A DNA stretch of 64,000 nucleotides from Larix kaempferi (lineage: Eukaryota; Streptophyta; Pinopsida; Pinales; Pinaceae). A program made the translations under genes and the position numbers. Location of the stretch: assembly GCA_027924585.1 (NCBI GenBank), contig BSBM01000059.1:5890001-5954000 (forward strand), written 5' to 3'. The notes under the pieces are model-generated. The model was not told the origin of the DNA. It was given only the letters and a program-made list of their open reading frames with translations, and searched no databases. Positions 46,993 to 57,900 of this stretch are shown piece by piece (the stretch's first letter is position 1; the number at the start of each line of letters is the position of its first letter).

Positions 46993-48400
46993 TGTATCAC
47001 CTATTTTTGTACAAATAGCTGAATTTCTCATGAGCCGCCAGTTTCATGAACATGATTCATGTTCATCATCAGTGTTCAGAAGTTCAGAAGTCATTCTCAG
47101 GGCAATTTTGCCCCATTTGTAATAACTGCATGTTCATACCCCCATGGGGAAAATGTAAAAGTTGGTCTAAACGGGGTCCTTTTATAAAAGACTCGGCTAT
47201 CCGTAGGTTTAGCCATTTGGGGGATACTCTAGAGTGTTTTTTCCTTAGGAATTATGCGCTGCTCATCAGTGGCGTATAATCCCTGAGTTTCTCACTCAAC
47301 CCTCCAAAGCTGGAGTATTTCCCATGGTGGTCAAAACCTAAGGTGGTTATTAGAGTCTTGTGTCTAGGATTTTTTACGTGTTAGCCACATCGATTGAGTC
47401 GTATGAACATGCACTAGGTTCCCTAGGAGTTTCGTTGGATTCCGAGAAAAATAATTTTTTCATAAAATTCGACCATTTTTTTAATGGTTTAATTAAAAAT
47501 TTTCAAAATGTGATAAAAAACCTCATCCGGAGGCGAAATTGGGCGTGGGGAGGCTCGTCTTGACGCTCAGAGCGTCCTCTTTACCCTTGCGCCTTCATTT
47601 TTCAGATTTCGGGCAGTTACGTCACCCCGGAGCAGTTTTGTCTAAAAATGCATCATTTTGGCTAAAAAATGATAAAATACACTAAGTGACAAAAATTGAA
47701 AAAGTCAAAAATATATTATTTTAATGTTTGGAAGAGGTGGCTAAATGATTTAATGAGGTGTACGACCCCACTCAAAGTGATAACATATGTTACATAAGTC
47801 AAAATTGAAAAATTTGGATTAAATTGGGTGTACGGCCCCCCTCCTTCACGTGGGCTCCATCAAATCGCATGAGGTATGGGTGAAGGTTCAAATCATGAGT
47901 ATGGTGGACACCTACATCAAAGTTAAAATGCGCATGCCATACAATAGTTTGGATATAAGAATTGATCTTAGTAAATGACGTAAGCATATCAAAGCGTGGG
48001 CTTTCCCCTCACATGAATGTGGCTCACGTTTTGGTTGATGTGGCAATTGATAAGTGGTATGGTTGTGTTGCTTTCAATGCCATGGTAGGCGCCTCCCTAA
48101 AGATAATGCCACATCACTTGAGTTCTCTCCAATCCCTACATTAGCTCACGCTTTGTCTCCTCAAGATTTACGCATATCCCTTCAAACTCACGCCATTGGT
48201 TATGTGGAGATTCGTGAATGGATGGTGGAGCTTCCAAAGAGAGGGATGGGGGGCGCCTTGCCAAGGTGGAGGCCACCTCCCCATCCCCACTTAGTGTAAC
48301 TCGATTTGGTGACTTAGATCTCAACTCCAAGCTTGCCTTTGATTGGAATATTGGCTCTCTCCCATGCAATTCGTTTTAGGTTATTGGCTCTTGTTCATTG

Positions 48401-48408
48401 TATAAATA
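48401..48408 (+). promoter_or_regulatory. Putative TATA box in solo LTR B
   Basis: TATAAATA, with AATAAA about 85 bases downstream. The equivalent in A is on the minus strand at 38101-38106. It fits an LTR core promoter; U5 would then be about 3.4 kb. Confidence 0.45.
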
Positions 48409-49115
48409 AGGGTGCTTGCTTCACTCTTATGATGGATCTTTTGGGCATAGAAACTTTGCTAAATTTGTAAACATCTTTCATTAAAATAAAGCTTTTCGAC
48501 TTTGGAGGTCTATATGATTCGTTCTTCATTGGTGGATGTGATTCTTATGAGGTGATATCTCTTCTTGCATTCAATCTTGTCTCTTAATGTGTAGATCAAA
48601 TAACTAGCTTTAGAGATCTATTTCTAGAACATAAGATTTTCCATTTGCGGTTGTCAACTTGGATTATTATGCAAAGTTTGTTATAATTTTGATGAATACA
48701 AGTATTCGGTTATATGAAGTATTGATCTTGGTTTGACTTTTCCTAGCATACTAGTTATATCTTTTGATCTCACGGGGTTTCGAGTTGTTTGTCTTGACAG
48801 ATCTATCATTTGGAGAAGAGTGAGAGCTCGGTTGCATCGATCTCATCTCCATCATCATAAGAAATTTCTAAACTTTTGTTGTCTTTCAGGATCTATATAG
48901 TTGGGCTTGTTTCGAAAGGATAAAACATAAGGAGATCTTACTCCTAAGCTCCATCACCCATTCAAACTCTTAAACTGGTTACTTGGTTCCTTGGGCTTCT
49001 ATCTTCAAGCTCCCATTGTGTTTTTTGTATCTCATCCACTCCATTCTTGCACTTTTCCAATATTACCAACTGTCCATGCTATTGGACAGCTCTTCATTCA
49101 TCTCAAACGCTGCAC

Positions 49116-49337
49116 TGCTATGAATATTATATGTATGTTAATTAAAGTTATTAATTATTAAGTGAAAGGGTGTAACCCTTCACTATACATGCTCAAGCCT
49201 ATAAAAGCGAGCCTCATTGTAAATTATTAATCATGCATTATCAATTATATATTATTATTTTATCAAATGGAGTTATTTTCCATTGGAGGATTATTCGCTT
49301 GAATAATCACTGAGTATATCCGGACACGGATATAGCA
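49116..49337 (+). repeat. C left LTR (222 bp)
   Basis: TGCTATGAAT...GGATATAGCA. It contains the palindrome GAAAGGGTGTAACCCTTC, and CCTATAAAAGCG, a likely TATA box, near 49199. Confidence 0.88.
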
Positions 49338-49338
49338 T

Positions 49339-49350
49339 TGGTATCAGAGC
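49339..49350 (+). other. Primer-binding site of C, initiator tRNA-Met type
   Basis: TGGTATCAGAGC one base after the LTR. A second copy of the same 12 bases is at 49551-49562, preceded by text resembling the LTR end. Confidence 0.85.
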
Positions 49351-49654
49351 CATTTTCTCAGCATTTTGTGGATACTTGGTTTTTGGCCAATACTCGTCGG
49401 AGCTTCTTCGAACTAGGCCTTTTGCCATTAAATTCAGATTTTCTGAGAAAAAAAAAACATCCATTGCCACTCTCTTAGAAATTTTTTATCATCAATCATG
49501 GACAGCAGATACGCTTCATAACTTCCAGCTGGATACGGTTGTAGAATTTGGTATCAGAGCTCGGTTTCGGCTCTCCCTTCAAGTCCAACCGGATACGGTT
49601 GCTACTCGGAATTCATCCATTTGGTTGTTGCTCTACAGCAGGACTCATTTTCCA

Positions 49655-50060
49655 CCGTATTCACCAACCTTCTGCTCATGCGCCAATTTCTCTCACTCCC
49701 AATCTCCGTCCACTCCACAGCTTCTTGCCGCGCTCCCCTCCGCAGCTCACATCTCCCACAGCTGCCACCCCCCCGCGCATCCCTCCCCCGCGTAACCCCC
49801 AGCTTCCACGCCCACCACCGCCGACCCGCTCCACGACTACCTGCACATGCCCCGTGCTATTCCGTGCCGCTGCGCCCTTCTCCCGTTCACCTCTTCCATC
49901 GCCTCCATCTCCTTCCATTCGCCCTCATCCATTCCCATCGTTCGCCTCAACGCCTCCATCTCCTTCCATTCGCCCTCATCCATTCCCATCACCCCTCCAT
50001 ATCTTCCACGTCATTCTTCATCCACATACTCCCTCCTCACGATAGGGTTTGAAACCCTAA
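49655..50060 (+). other. C/T-rich leader of C module 1
   Basis: About 400 bases strongly enriched in C and T on the plus strand, including an almost exact internal duplication of CATCTCCTTCCATTCGCCCT (near 49907 and 49959). Several frames stay open simply because of the base composition; no protein is supported. AT-rich sequence follows to 50230. Confidence 0.65.
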
Positions 50061-50250
50061 TTCCCTCCACCGGATTTCAAAAAATATTATAATAATTTTT
50101 ATTAATAATTATAATTATTATTATATTTAAAAAAAATATTGAAAACTATATATGTGTATAATAATATTATTATTCTTAAAATAATAATAATTATTATCAT
50201 CTATTATTGATCTATTATTGATTCTCTCTTGAAAACTTTTACAATTAGCC

Positions 50251-51031
50251 ATGAAGTCAATGTGGGAAGAATTGGATCAGATCTCCAATCAATTTCATAG
50301 GAAAATGGACGAAATGTTTGATCGGATGGAACAATCAGTTGTAAAAGTTGCTCAAAAGGATATTGACGACACCTTCAATAAAATAAGCCAACAAAGCAAC
50401 CCGAAGGCCTCTGAAGACAAGGACTCCGAAACTAAGTCTAAATATGATATTCAAAGCCCAGAAGAAAAACCAGTTAAAGAACATAAAAATGATAGAGGAA
50501 GATACAAAAAACTATTATGTCAACCAAGAAGAGAGTATGGATCTTGATCAAAATTGCAGCAAGAAGCAAGCCAATTATGTAGTTAAGTATCGGATGGAAG
50601 CTGTATGCACAAAGGAAGAAAATACAAAGGAACTTTTGACCAAGACTAAAGAAAAGGGCAGTAATGAAGATCAATACGTCAACACGAATGTCACAACCAT
50701 AAACACACGAAGAGAAGATGTCATCATAAGGACCGTTATAAAGAACATCAATAAGAACATCTATAAGGTTAATTGGAATAACAACATGAAAATAGTTATC
50801 ATGGGAAAGTTGATTGAGTCTGTTCAATCAAGACCAAAAATAGTTAAAAGTAACAACCAAGCAAGTGGTAAAAACATAAACGAAACTTCACCAAATATAG
50901 ATTTAATACAGATTCTGAAGCAAAAGAAACAAAAGGAAGCAATGGTCGTAATCAAAATCGCACCTCTCAAGTCATCAGTGCGACATAGAGCCAGAATAAA
51001 AGACGACATTAGGAAAATACTCAAGCTTTGA
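50251..51031 (+). pseudogene. C module 1 reading frames, charged helical protein of unknown function
   Basis: Two overlapping frames lie here. 50251-50547 (98 codons, beginning MKSMWEELDQISNQFHRKMD) looks like an amphipathic helix/coiled coil. 50444-51031 (195 codons) continues in another frame with Lys/Asn/Glu-rich sequence ending IRKILKL. A frameshift near 50470-50540 probably broke one original frame. No gag zinc knuckle, protease or polymerase motif is visible. The stop is followed by TTTGAGGACAAAGCTTTCC and an LTR remnant, the same arrangement as at the end of module 2. Confidence 0.5.
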
Positions 51032-51059
51032 GGACAAAGCTTTCCTAAGTGGAAGGCAA

Positions 51060-51219
51060 TGCCGTGAATATTTAATTAATATTATTAATTATAAATTAAT
51101 AGTTTATTAGGTTACTCGTGAAAGGGCGTAACCCTTCACTATGCTTCCTCAAGCCCTATAAAGGCCATCTTATTGTAATTTTATATTCATCATCTATCAA
51201 TATAATATTATTTTTATCA
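51060..51219 (+). repeat. Diverged LTR remnant inside C
   Basis: It begins TGCCGTGAATA and keeps GTGAAAGGGCGTAACCCTTC, CTCAAGCC-TATAAA and ATTATTTTTATCA in the same order as the flanking LTRs. It lacks their last ~60 bases and the primer-binding site. It joins module 2 directly at an A11 run. Confidence 0.8.
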
Positions 51220-51239
51220 TAAAAAAAAAAACATCCATT

Positions 51240-51890
51240 GCCACTGCTTATCAGGTCCATTCTCCTCCCACCTACGCCCTCATTTCTTTCATTCGCAGTC
51301 ACTCATCCTTCTTCCCTCTCTCGTCCAAATCCTTTCCCTCCGGCAGCCTGCATACTCTTTCCATCCACGTTGCATAGACTCTGCGTTTCTTCCATCCTTC
51401 CATACACCTGCGCAGCCTGCACACCATATGACCCCACACCACGTTTACCTTTTGCTTTCATCCTCCCCCTTCTTCCACAGGCTTCCATTTCCCTCCGCGT
51501 GTTTCAGCGTCTCTTCTCTCATCCATTCTCCTCATCGCACCACATCTCTCACTCCACCACCAGCCGCCAGATCTCGTCTCCTCCTCCCTCCCACATAGTC
51601 TCTCTTCTCGCCATCCTCCTCTGTCGCACACCATCATTCCGCCTCCTCTCCACTTGTTGCGCACTCACATCCCTCCTTTCCCTCGGCTCACCCAACACCC
51701 TTTCCACCCAACGTCGTCTCCCCTTTCCGCATCATTTCTCCCTCCCACACCACCGTGCTCACCTTCAACCTTCTCCATCGCAGCCTGTGCTGCCCCATCT
51801 CTCCACGCATTTACATAACCCATTGCACATTCAACCCTGCCATCATTCTTCCTCCCATACGCTACCTCCGCTACCATGTCCACCAAACCC
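51240..51890 (+). other. C/T-rich leader of C module 2
   Basis: About 650 bases of C/T-rich plus-strand sequence. Long open frames here (for example 51238-52038) are compositional. AT-rich sequence with ATT/AAT repeats follows to about 52060. The order mirrors module 1. Confidence 0.65.
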
Positions 51891-52258
51891 TAAATTAAAT
51901 CATTTCCAAAATACAAAAAGATATTATAATATTATTATTATAATATTTAAATTTTTTTTTAAAAATAATAATAATAATACATTATTATTAAATTTAATTG
52001 TTATTGTTATAATATATATTAATTATTACTATTATTAATAATAGTAATAACTTAATTTTTTGGAAAAAAAAAAGAGGAGCAAAAGAATAAAAATCAAGAA
52101 AAAAAATCAAAGGAAGACCAGTTAAAGAAGTCAAAGACTCCCTATCATCAAAAAGTCGAAGACAATTTATCGTCAGAAAAATCAAAATCAAAGGAAGACC
52201 GATTATCGACAAAAAAAAGTAGTCAAAGGAAGACAAACTTGAAAAAGAGTCGAATACC

Positions 52259-53369
52259 ATGGAAGCTGGGTTGCGACTACAAATAGAGAAATTAGAAGCC
52301 AAGTTAAAGCGCTATCGAAAAGACAATGAAGAATTACGAGACATTAATACACAATCAGAAGTAAAGATTGAACTACATAAGATAGAAGAACGGTTCAATG
52401 AACAAATAATGTCCAACCAGAAAAATCACATAGAAAAATTATGTGCGCAAATCAAGGAATTAAAAGATGAAAGTGATTTCAATCAGAGATTGAAAAATCA
52501 ATATATAAAGAAGGAAATAAATAATTACAAAGCAGAAATAATACGCTTGAACAAAATCGTTAGCGACAAAGATGAAGAACTAATGCAGTACGACATAAAT
52601 TAGAAAGTCAAGAATCAGAGGTCGGCCAGTGTCGACAACAGATAAAAGTTCTTCAACAACAAAATGACGACTCTAAAAAGACACATAAGTCAGAGATCGC
52701 GAAGAGTAATAAAGCATTATCTAACAATGCTGAAGAAATTTTTAGACTAAGAAATCATAACAAGATACTAGTCACAAAAATTAAGAAGTTGAAAAATAGC
52801 CGAAAGATAGAACAATCTATGGACGACATTGAAGGGAAACTTCTAGACAAACAGGAAGAAAATAGTTGTATCAGAAGTCATAATGAAGATCTTAAGGAAC
52901 AACTTAAGACATCTGAAGATGAAAAAAATCGCAAGTTGAATTGATTAAGAAGTTTCAAAATGATAATAGGCAGTTAGAAAACAAGTTGGAAAAAATACTG
53001 AACAAAAACTTAAATCCTCAAGAGACGAAAATACAACTTCCAACTCAGATCAATGCTCTAAAGGCGACATTCGTAAACGAAAATGACATCGTGAAAGTTC
53101 CTTATCGACACCCCAACCATAAAAACCGATATTTGAAAAAGTGGGAAATGTCGAAAGATAATGCTACTAATGTGATCAAATCTCCTGACGACACATCAGT
53201 AGGGAATCCCATCAGTCCACAACAAATCAATTTGGGATGGATTCATCCGTCGACGTATCAGAAGTTATGCTCTACAATTAGCAGTTCGTTTCGACATGTT
53301 TCATCAGCCATGACATCGCAAAGAACAATGAGACAAAATTATAAGGCTTTGAGGACAAAGCCTTTCTAA
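52259..53369 (+). pseudogene. C module 2 reading frames, long coiled-coil protein
   Basis: Frames 52259-52603, about 52590-52944 and 52941-53369 follow each other in different phases; together they cover about 370 codons. The first two pieces are rich in Glu, Lys, Gln and Leu with heptad-like spacing (LQIEKLEAKLKRY, IKELKDESDFN), typical of a long coiled coil. The last piece adds a non-helical C-terminus with WIHPSTYQKL. No retroviral domain is seen. Two frameshifts break it. It ends 11 bases before the right LTR. It could be a highly altered gag or a captured host coding sequence; I cannot tell which. Confidence 0.5.
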
Positions 53370-53380
53370 GAGAGTGGCAA

Positions 53381-53602
53381 TGCTATGAATAGTACATGTA
53401 TGTTAATTAAAGTTATTAATTATTAAGTGAAAGGGTGTAACCCTTCACTATACATGCTCAAGCCTATAAAAGCGAGCCTCGTTGTAAATTATTAATCATG
53501 CATTATCAATTATATATTATTATTTTATCAAATGGAGTTATTTTCCATTGGAGGATTATTCGCTTGAATAATCACTGAGTATATCCGGACACGGATATAG
53601 CA
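53381..53602 (+). repeat. C right LTR (222 bp)
   Basis: Almost identical to the left LTR; it differs at ATTATAT/AGTACAT near the start and at C-A/G-T near 53480. Followed by target duplication TGCAC. Confidence 0.88.
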
Positions 53603-53607
53603 TGCAC

Positions 53608-53900
53608 TTTGTCCATTTGTTGGACTGCCTACCATCACCTTTTTCTTGGCTGCCCACTGTCCAAACAGTGGACTGTCCATGCCTCGTTGGCTGCCCATTT
53701 TTCCCACTTTTTGACTGTCTCTTGTCCTCCTTTTGGGACTGTTTGTTGTCCATGTTCTTGGCTGCAAATTGCTCTACAAAACAGTGCTCTTTCTCACCTC
53801 CAACGCTGCCCTTTTTGCCCATCCATTTGACTGTCCATTTTCCACTGTTGACTGTCCATTTTGTCCCCTATTTTGGACAATCCTCCCTCTTTGCATCACT
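53608..53900 (+). repeat. Irregular TGTCCAT / GGCTGCC repeats in B
   Basis: The B sequence beside C has many scattered copies of GACTGTCCAT, CTGCCCA and TTGTCC with variable spacing; part of the same run continues left of C (49068-49090). It lies where A has its pyrimidine-rich sense block. Open frames here are compositional. Confidence 0.5.
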
Positions 53901-55885
53901 GTCATTCATCCCACCTTCATCTCTGCCCTAAAAGTCACAAAACAACAAAACGATAAAGAGTTTTTGCTAAGACTTAGTTAGTTTAATTACAAAGGTTTGT
54001 TAGTGGTTAGATCTTGTTTTCACTTTTGCATTTCATTGTTTTAGTTTTAACTCATTGTTTCAAAGCTAGTAGTTATTTGTTTCACTTTAGATCTTACTCA
54101 AAAGCTAGATTTTGCATATCAAAGTGAATGGCATATAGATTAGATCTTACTTTGCATTGCATTTAGATCTCATTTACAAGTTAGACTTGCATCTTAGACA
54201 TCATTTATAAGTTAAAAGTTCAAAATAGTTTCAAGATCTATCTTTGACTTTGAGCTAGTAGTTAATGGGTGCCTAGTTTGAATGTTTTGTCTTGTAGGTG
54301 TTGAAGAGGACCAAAATTCAAAAGAGAAGTGAAAAGCAAGAAGAGGTTGCCAAAGCTAATTGCAAAAGACAAGAAGAAACATAACCCAAAATCAAGCACC
54401 AAAACCAAGAAGACTCAAACTTGTTGAGATTTTGAACCAAAGTGCCAATCATTCTCCTTTTGTAAAAAGCCATTAAGGCTTGTTTCATTTCATTTTTTCA
54501 AGCTTCGTCAAAAGGTTGAAATTCCTAAATATTGTACTTGTTTAATAAATCTCTTATTTGTGGGGTCTTTAATCCCCCACCCCCAACTTCCCCATTTGGG
54601 GAAGTCTTGAAGTGTCTTTGATTGGTTTTATTTTCTAGCTTAGATCTCTGATATGCTCTTAGATTAGTTTCCATTTCAATAAACTGTTTAAAGTAGAAAT
54701 CTTTTGAATTTCACTGATAGTGGATCAAGAGTGCTCTCTACCGAAGATTTGTTTTTTTTATTTTCCGATTTACTTACCCCCATGCTCTCCCGAGTACGGT
54801 CTTTGACCTGAAAGGGATTCTTGGGTAGATTAGACTTTATTTTCTGTTCAATATTTTATTTTCATCTTGTCGCCTCTCTTTCAAGTTTTGACCAGAGTAA
54901 GCTAACTTTGGGATTGTGTCCCAAAGGCCACATAGTTTTGTGGTAGCTACTCGTTCCCCCGTTAGCATCTTGTGGACATCCAGCTAGCTGGAAGGTTTCC
55001 AGGACTGACGGTTCTAGCGATTAGCCTTGTTTGGAAGTTGATCCCACTTTAGAATAAATCTGCTTGGTAGAACACTAGATTTTGTTTTCTGTTATCTTCA
55101 AGATCTTTCTTTGTGGTTGTCCTTATTTTTTTCAGTCATTTTCAGTTTCATTTACTTTATTAAGTTTCACAATCGCTTCATTTCTTGCAATAAAACGAAC
55201 AAAGCCTCTTGAACTTGGCCAAATCCAAGTCAAGAGCACTCTCTGTCGGAGAGCATATAGATTTGCACTTTCCCCTTGCATTAGGCATTTTAAAGTAGGA
55301 AGAGATTTGCACTTTCCCCTTGCATTAGGCATTTTAAAGTAGGAAGTCTCTTGAACTGTGGTCTTAAGACTAAGTCAAGAGCGCTCTCTGTCGGAGAGTT
55401 GAACAAGTGCTCTAAATAAATAAAACTTTTCAATCCACACTTCCCCCTTAATTAATTTATCTTGGTCGTTTGTCCAACACCCGTATGCTCTGCCAACCGG
55501 AAACGATTGGACTAGTACTCAGAAAGGTGAAGGACTTGATAATCTCATAAGTGATAATTAATTAAAACTTTCAACCCCATAACCAACGAACTGGCGTTGT
55601 TCAAAAAGTATTCAAAGCAGTTCTCAGGGGAGGCGCCGGATTGCCGAATCTGCAACACAGTGGTTGGTTAGCATTGCGCGCCTCGCTGTGATTCCCAGGT
55701 CCGACATGTCTCTTAAAGGAGCTGCTTAGAATGTCTTTCCGGACACTCTTTTGATATCCTTGGTTACAACCCTAATAATCAAGACCATTAAAACTTTGAA
55801 GTTACCAAGATAATTTGCATAACGATCTCACGAACAATTACTTTGAGACTTATTTTTCAGCATCCCCCAGCACTACATTCAGTTA

Positions 55886-55920
55886 TTTTGACTCCATTTT
55901 CCATTGGATAAGGCACTGGT
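55886..55920 (+). promoter_or_regulatory. Conserved giant-LTR block (copy in B)
   Basis: TTTTGACTCCATTTTCC, a spacer, then AAGGCACTGGTCC. The same block occurs in sense orientation in A (35111-35147, minus), T (4569-4602, 14556-14589, 24542-24575, minus) and D (62121-62157). Function unknown. Confidence 0.55.
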
Positions 55921-56303
55921 CCTTTAAATCATTTTAAATTTATCTATCCGTGGATGCTTTTAATTATCATAAGTCTTTATATACTGTTTCGCAACGTGGA
56001 TTGCTTTTTATCTTATGTTTCATTTGAAATAAACTTGTGTCTTTTCATCAACTAAAACTCCTAAACAACACTCATCCGCATCACCACACATTTTAACACT
56101 TAGAAACAAGAGCCTTAGTGAAATTCTTTTTTAGGGACTACCCCCCTTGGATTCGTTAGGAGTTTTCCTAAACAGAGGAGCTGGGATTTAGGTGACAGTA
56201 CCTAGCTCATTGCTTGCCCCCAAGGCCACACCTCTCCCCGCTTCCAGCGAGGGAGACAGCTTTCAAGAGATTTCCGCTGCAGGTGTGCGATCGACGGACA
56301 ACA

Positions 56304-57115
56304 CAGTCGAACTTGGGAAGATCATTTAAAGCACCTTGATGAAGTACTCGGAATCCTAAAATAAAAATCACTATATGCCAAGACGTCCAAATGCGAGTTC
56401 GGTATGCAAGAGATGTTGTATTGGGGACACGTGATAGGAGCAAATGGGGTACGGGTACACTTGGAAAAGATTAGAGCCATACTGGATTGGCCTACACCTA
56501 AAAATGTGACAAAGTTGAAAGGATTTTTGGGCCTTTGCACCTACTACAGGAGGTATGTCAACGGTTTCTCACAGATGACAGCACCACTCACAGATCTTAC
56601 TAAAAAAGGGGCATTCAGTTGGTCAGAGGGATCACAACGGACATTTGAAGAAATGAAAAAGGTAATGAGTTCATACCTTGTACTAGCACTACCAGATTTT
56701 ACACAGCCATTCATATTAGAATGTGATGCTTCAGGAGAGGGTGTGATGCTTCAAGAGAGGGTATAGGAGCAATATTGATGCAGAATAATCACCCTATTGC
56801 ATTCGAAAGTAGAAAACTCAAGGACTATGAGCGCCACTATTCAATATATGACAAGTAAATGTTAGCCATTCTCCATGCACTAACAAAGTTCAGGCAATAC
56901 TTAGTGGGTGGCAGATTCAAGATTAAGACAGATCACAACAGCTTCAAGTACTTCCTGGGACAGAAAGAATTGAACGAGGCAACAAAAATGAGTGAGTAAG
57001 ATTCAAGACTATGACTTTGAGATTGAATAGATAAAGGGAAAAAACAATGTGGTAGCAGATGCACTTTCTAGACGACTAGCCACTTTATCTCTTATGAGCA
57101 TTTCATCGGATTAGA
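56304..57115 (+). pseudogene. G reverse transcriptase C-terminal part and RNase H
   Basis: RT resumes immediately after B's second CAGTC with TWEDHLKHLDEVL, then a stop, KCEFG, YWGHVIGANGV, FLGLCTYYRRYV and the RNase H start FILECDASGEG, where an imperfect 17-bp duplication (56721-56760) shifts the frame. Later pieces HPIAFESRKL, YSIYDK, HALTKFRQYL, TDHNSFKY and VADALSRR complete the RNase H, broken by several stops. It is the dead continuation of 46283-46987. Confidence 0.82.
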
Positions 57116-57126
57116 GATCTCATCTT

Positions 57127-57900
57127 TTGGTCGAATACTCCAAAAATAAGTTTGCTTGCGAAATATTGGATGGACAGGTTCAAGATGATAGGTACAGAGT
57201 AATAGATGACATTATATACTATAAAAACATAATCTACTTAGTCATCGAGTCTGCACTTAAGAAAAAGATTCTACAAGCTTCTCATAACTCACCTTTAGCA
57301 GGACACCAGGGGTTTCTTAAGACCTGCAGGCAGATTAGAGAGAGGTTCTCATGAAAGGGCCTCAAGAATGATGTAATGCAGCAGTTGAGGGAATGCAGTT
57401 TGTGCCAACAGAATAAGATAGAGCATAATCATCCAACAGGTCTACTAGAACCATTACCCATTCCCGAGCAAAAATGGGAAAGCATTTCAATGGACTTTAT
57501 TACAGGGTTTCCCAAGGTACAGGGTAGAGACTATTTCTACGTAGTGGTGGACAGGTTGACTAAGTTCACTCACTTCTTTTCCATTCCTTCCGACTATTCA
57601 GTCGCACAGGTCCCGGATTGTTTTTCACAGAGGTATTCAGGTTGCACGGGTTACCTAAGACCATTGTCAGTGATGGAGACAGCAAGCTCACCAGAGCATT
57701 TTGGCAGGAGCTTTTCAAGTAGGTTGGGACAGAATTGGCGATGAACACGAGTTATCATCCTCAGATCGACAGACAGACAAAGATAGTTGACAAGTGGATT
57801 GAGGGATACTTGAGGAACTATGTATCAGGTCAGCAGAGGACATGGATTAAATGGCTACTCCTAGCGGAACACTGCTACGATACTACACACCATCGGTATG
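57127..57900 (+). pseudogene. G integrase zinc and catalytic domains
   Basis: 57127-57354 and 57376-57744 carry the HHCC zinc domain (HNSPLAGHQGF ... CSLCQQNK) and the start of the catalytic core ([24 protein letters not shown]). After about 57600 the frame shifts, and the second Asp and the Glu can only be traced in other frames ([16 protein letters not shown]). The integrase is therefore non-functional. Confidence 0.8.

Larger units (their letters stand above)
49116..53602 (+). mobile_element. C: pol-less LTR element with 222-bp LTRs (4487 bp)
   Basis: Terminal direct repeats 49116-49337 and 53381-53602 (222 bp each) begin TGCTAT and end ATAGCA. Target duplication is TGCAC at 49111-49115 and 53603-53607. 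A tRNA-Met primer-binding site follows the left LTR. The internal region has no protease, RT or integrase; it consists of two similar modules, each C/T-rich leader, AT-rich stretch, then Lys/Glu-rich coding frame, separated by a diverged LTR remnant (51060-51219). It is a non-autonomous element that must borrow replication proteins. LTRs differ at only a few positions, so the insertion is fairly young. Confidence 0.88.
46993..56303 (+). mobile_element. Solo LTR B (4819 bp net), interrupted by element C
   Basis: It begins TGTATCACCTATTTTTGTAC and ends GGACAACA, inside the RT of G with a perfect 5-bp duplication. Without C it is 4819 bp, close to solo LTR A (4830 bp), and it matches A block by block in the same order: GAGCCGCCAG start block, TATA-like TATAAATA (48401-48408), AATAAA with CGACTTTGGAGGTC, pyrimidine-rich region, CAAGAGCGCTCTCTGTCGG, CCAGCTAGCTGGAAGG and the conserved block at 55886-55920. 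There is no coding capacity of its own. B and A are diverged members of one giant-LTR family. Confidence 0.85.

Noticed and set aside
49376-50092. Pro/Ser/His-rich open frames in three phases
   Set aside because: All three phases stay open because of C/T-rich composition; no codon-level signal favours one.
51238-52038. 266-codon plus-strand frame in C module 2
   Set aside because: Driven by C/T-rich sequence and then AT repeats; ends in Ile/Asn/Tyr low complexity.
53528-53981. Frames on both strands over the TGTCCAT-rich stretch
   Set aside because: Low-complexity repeats give open frames on both strands.
46993-56303. B as a full LTR retrotransposon with C as its internal region
   Set aside because: C has its own LTRs, primer-binding site and TGCAC duplication, and B minus C matches solo LTR A end to end.
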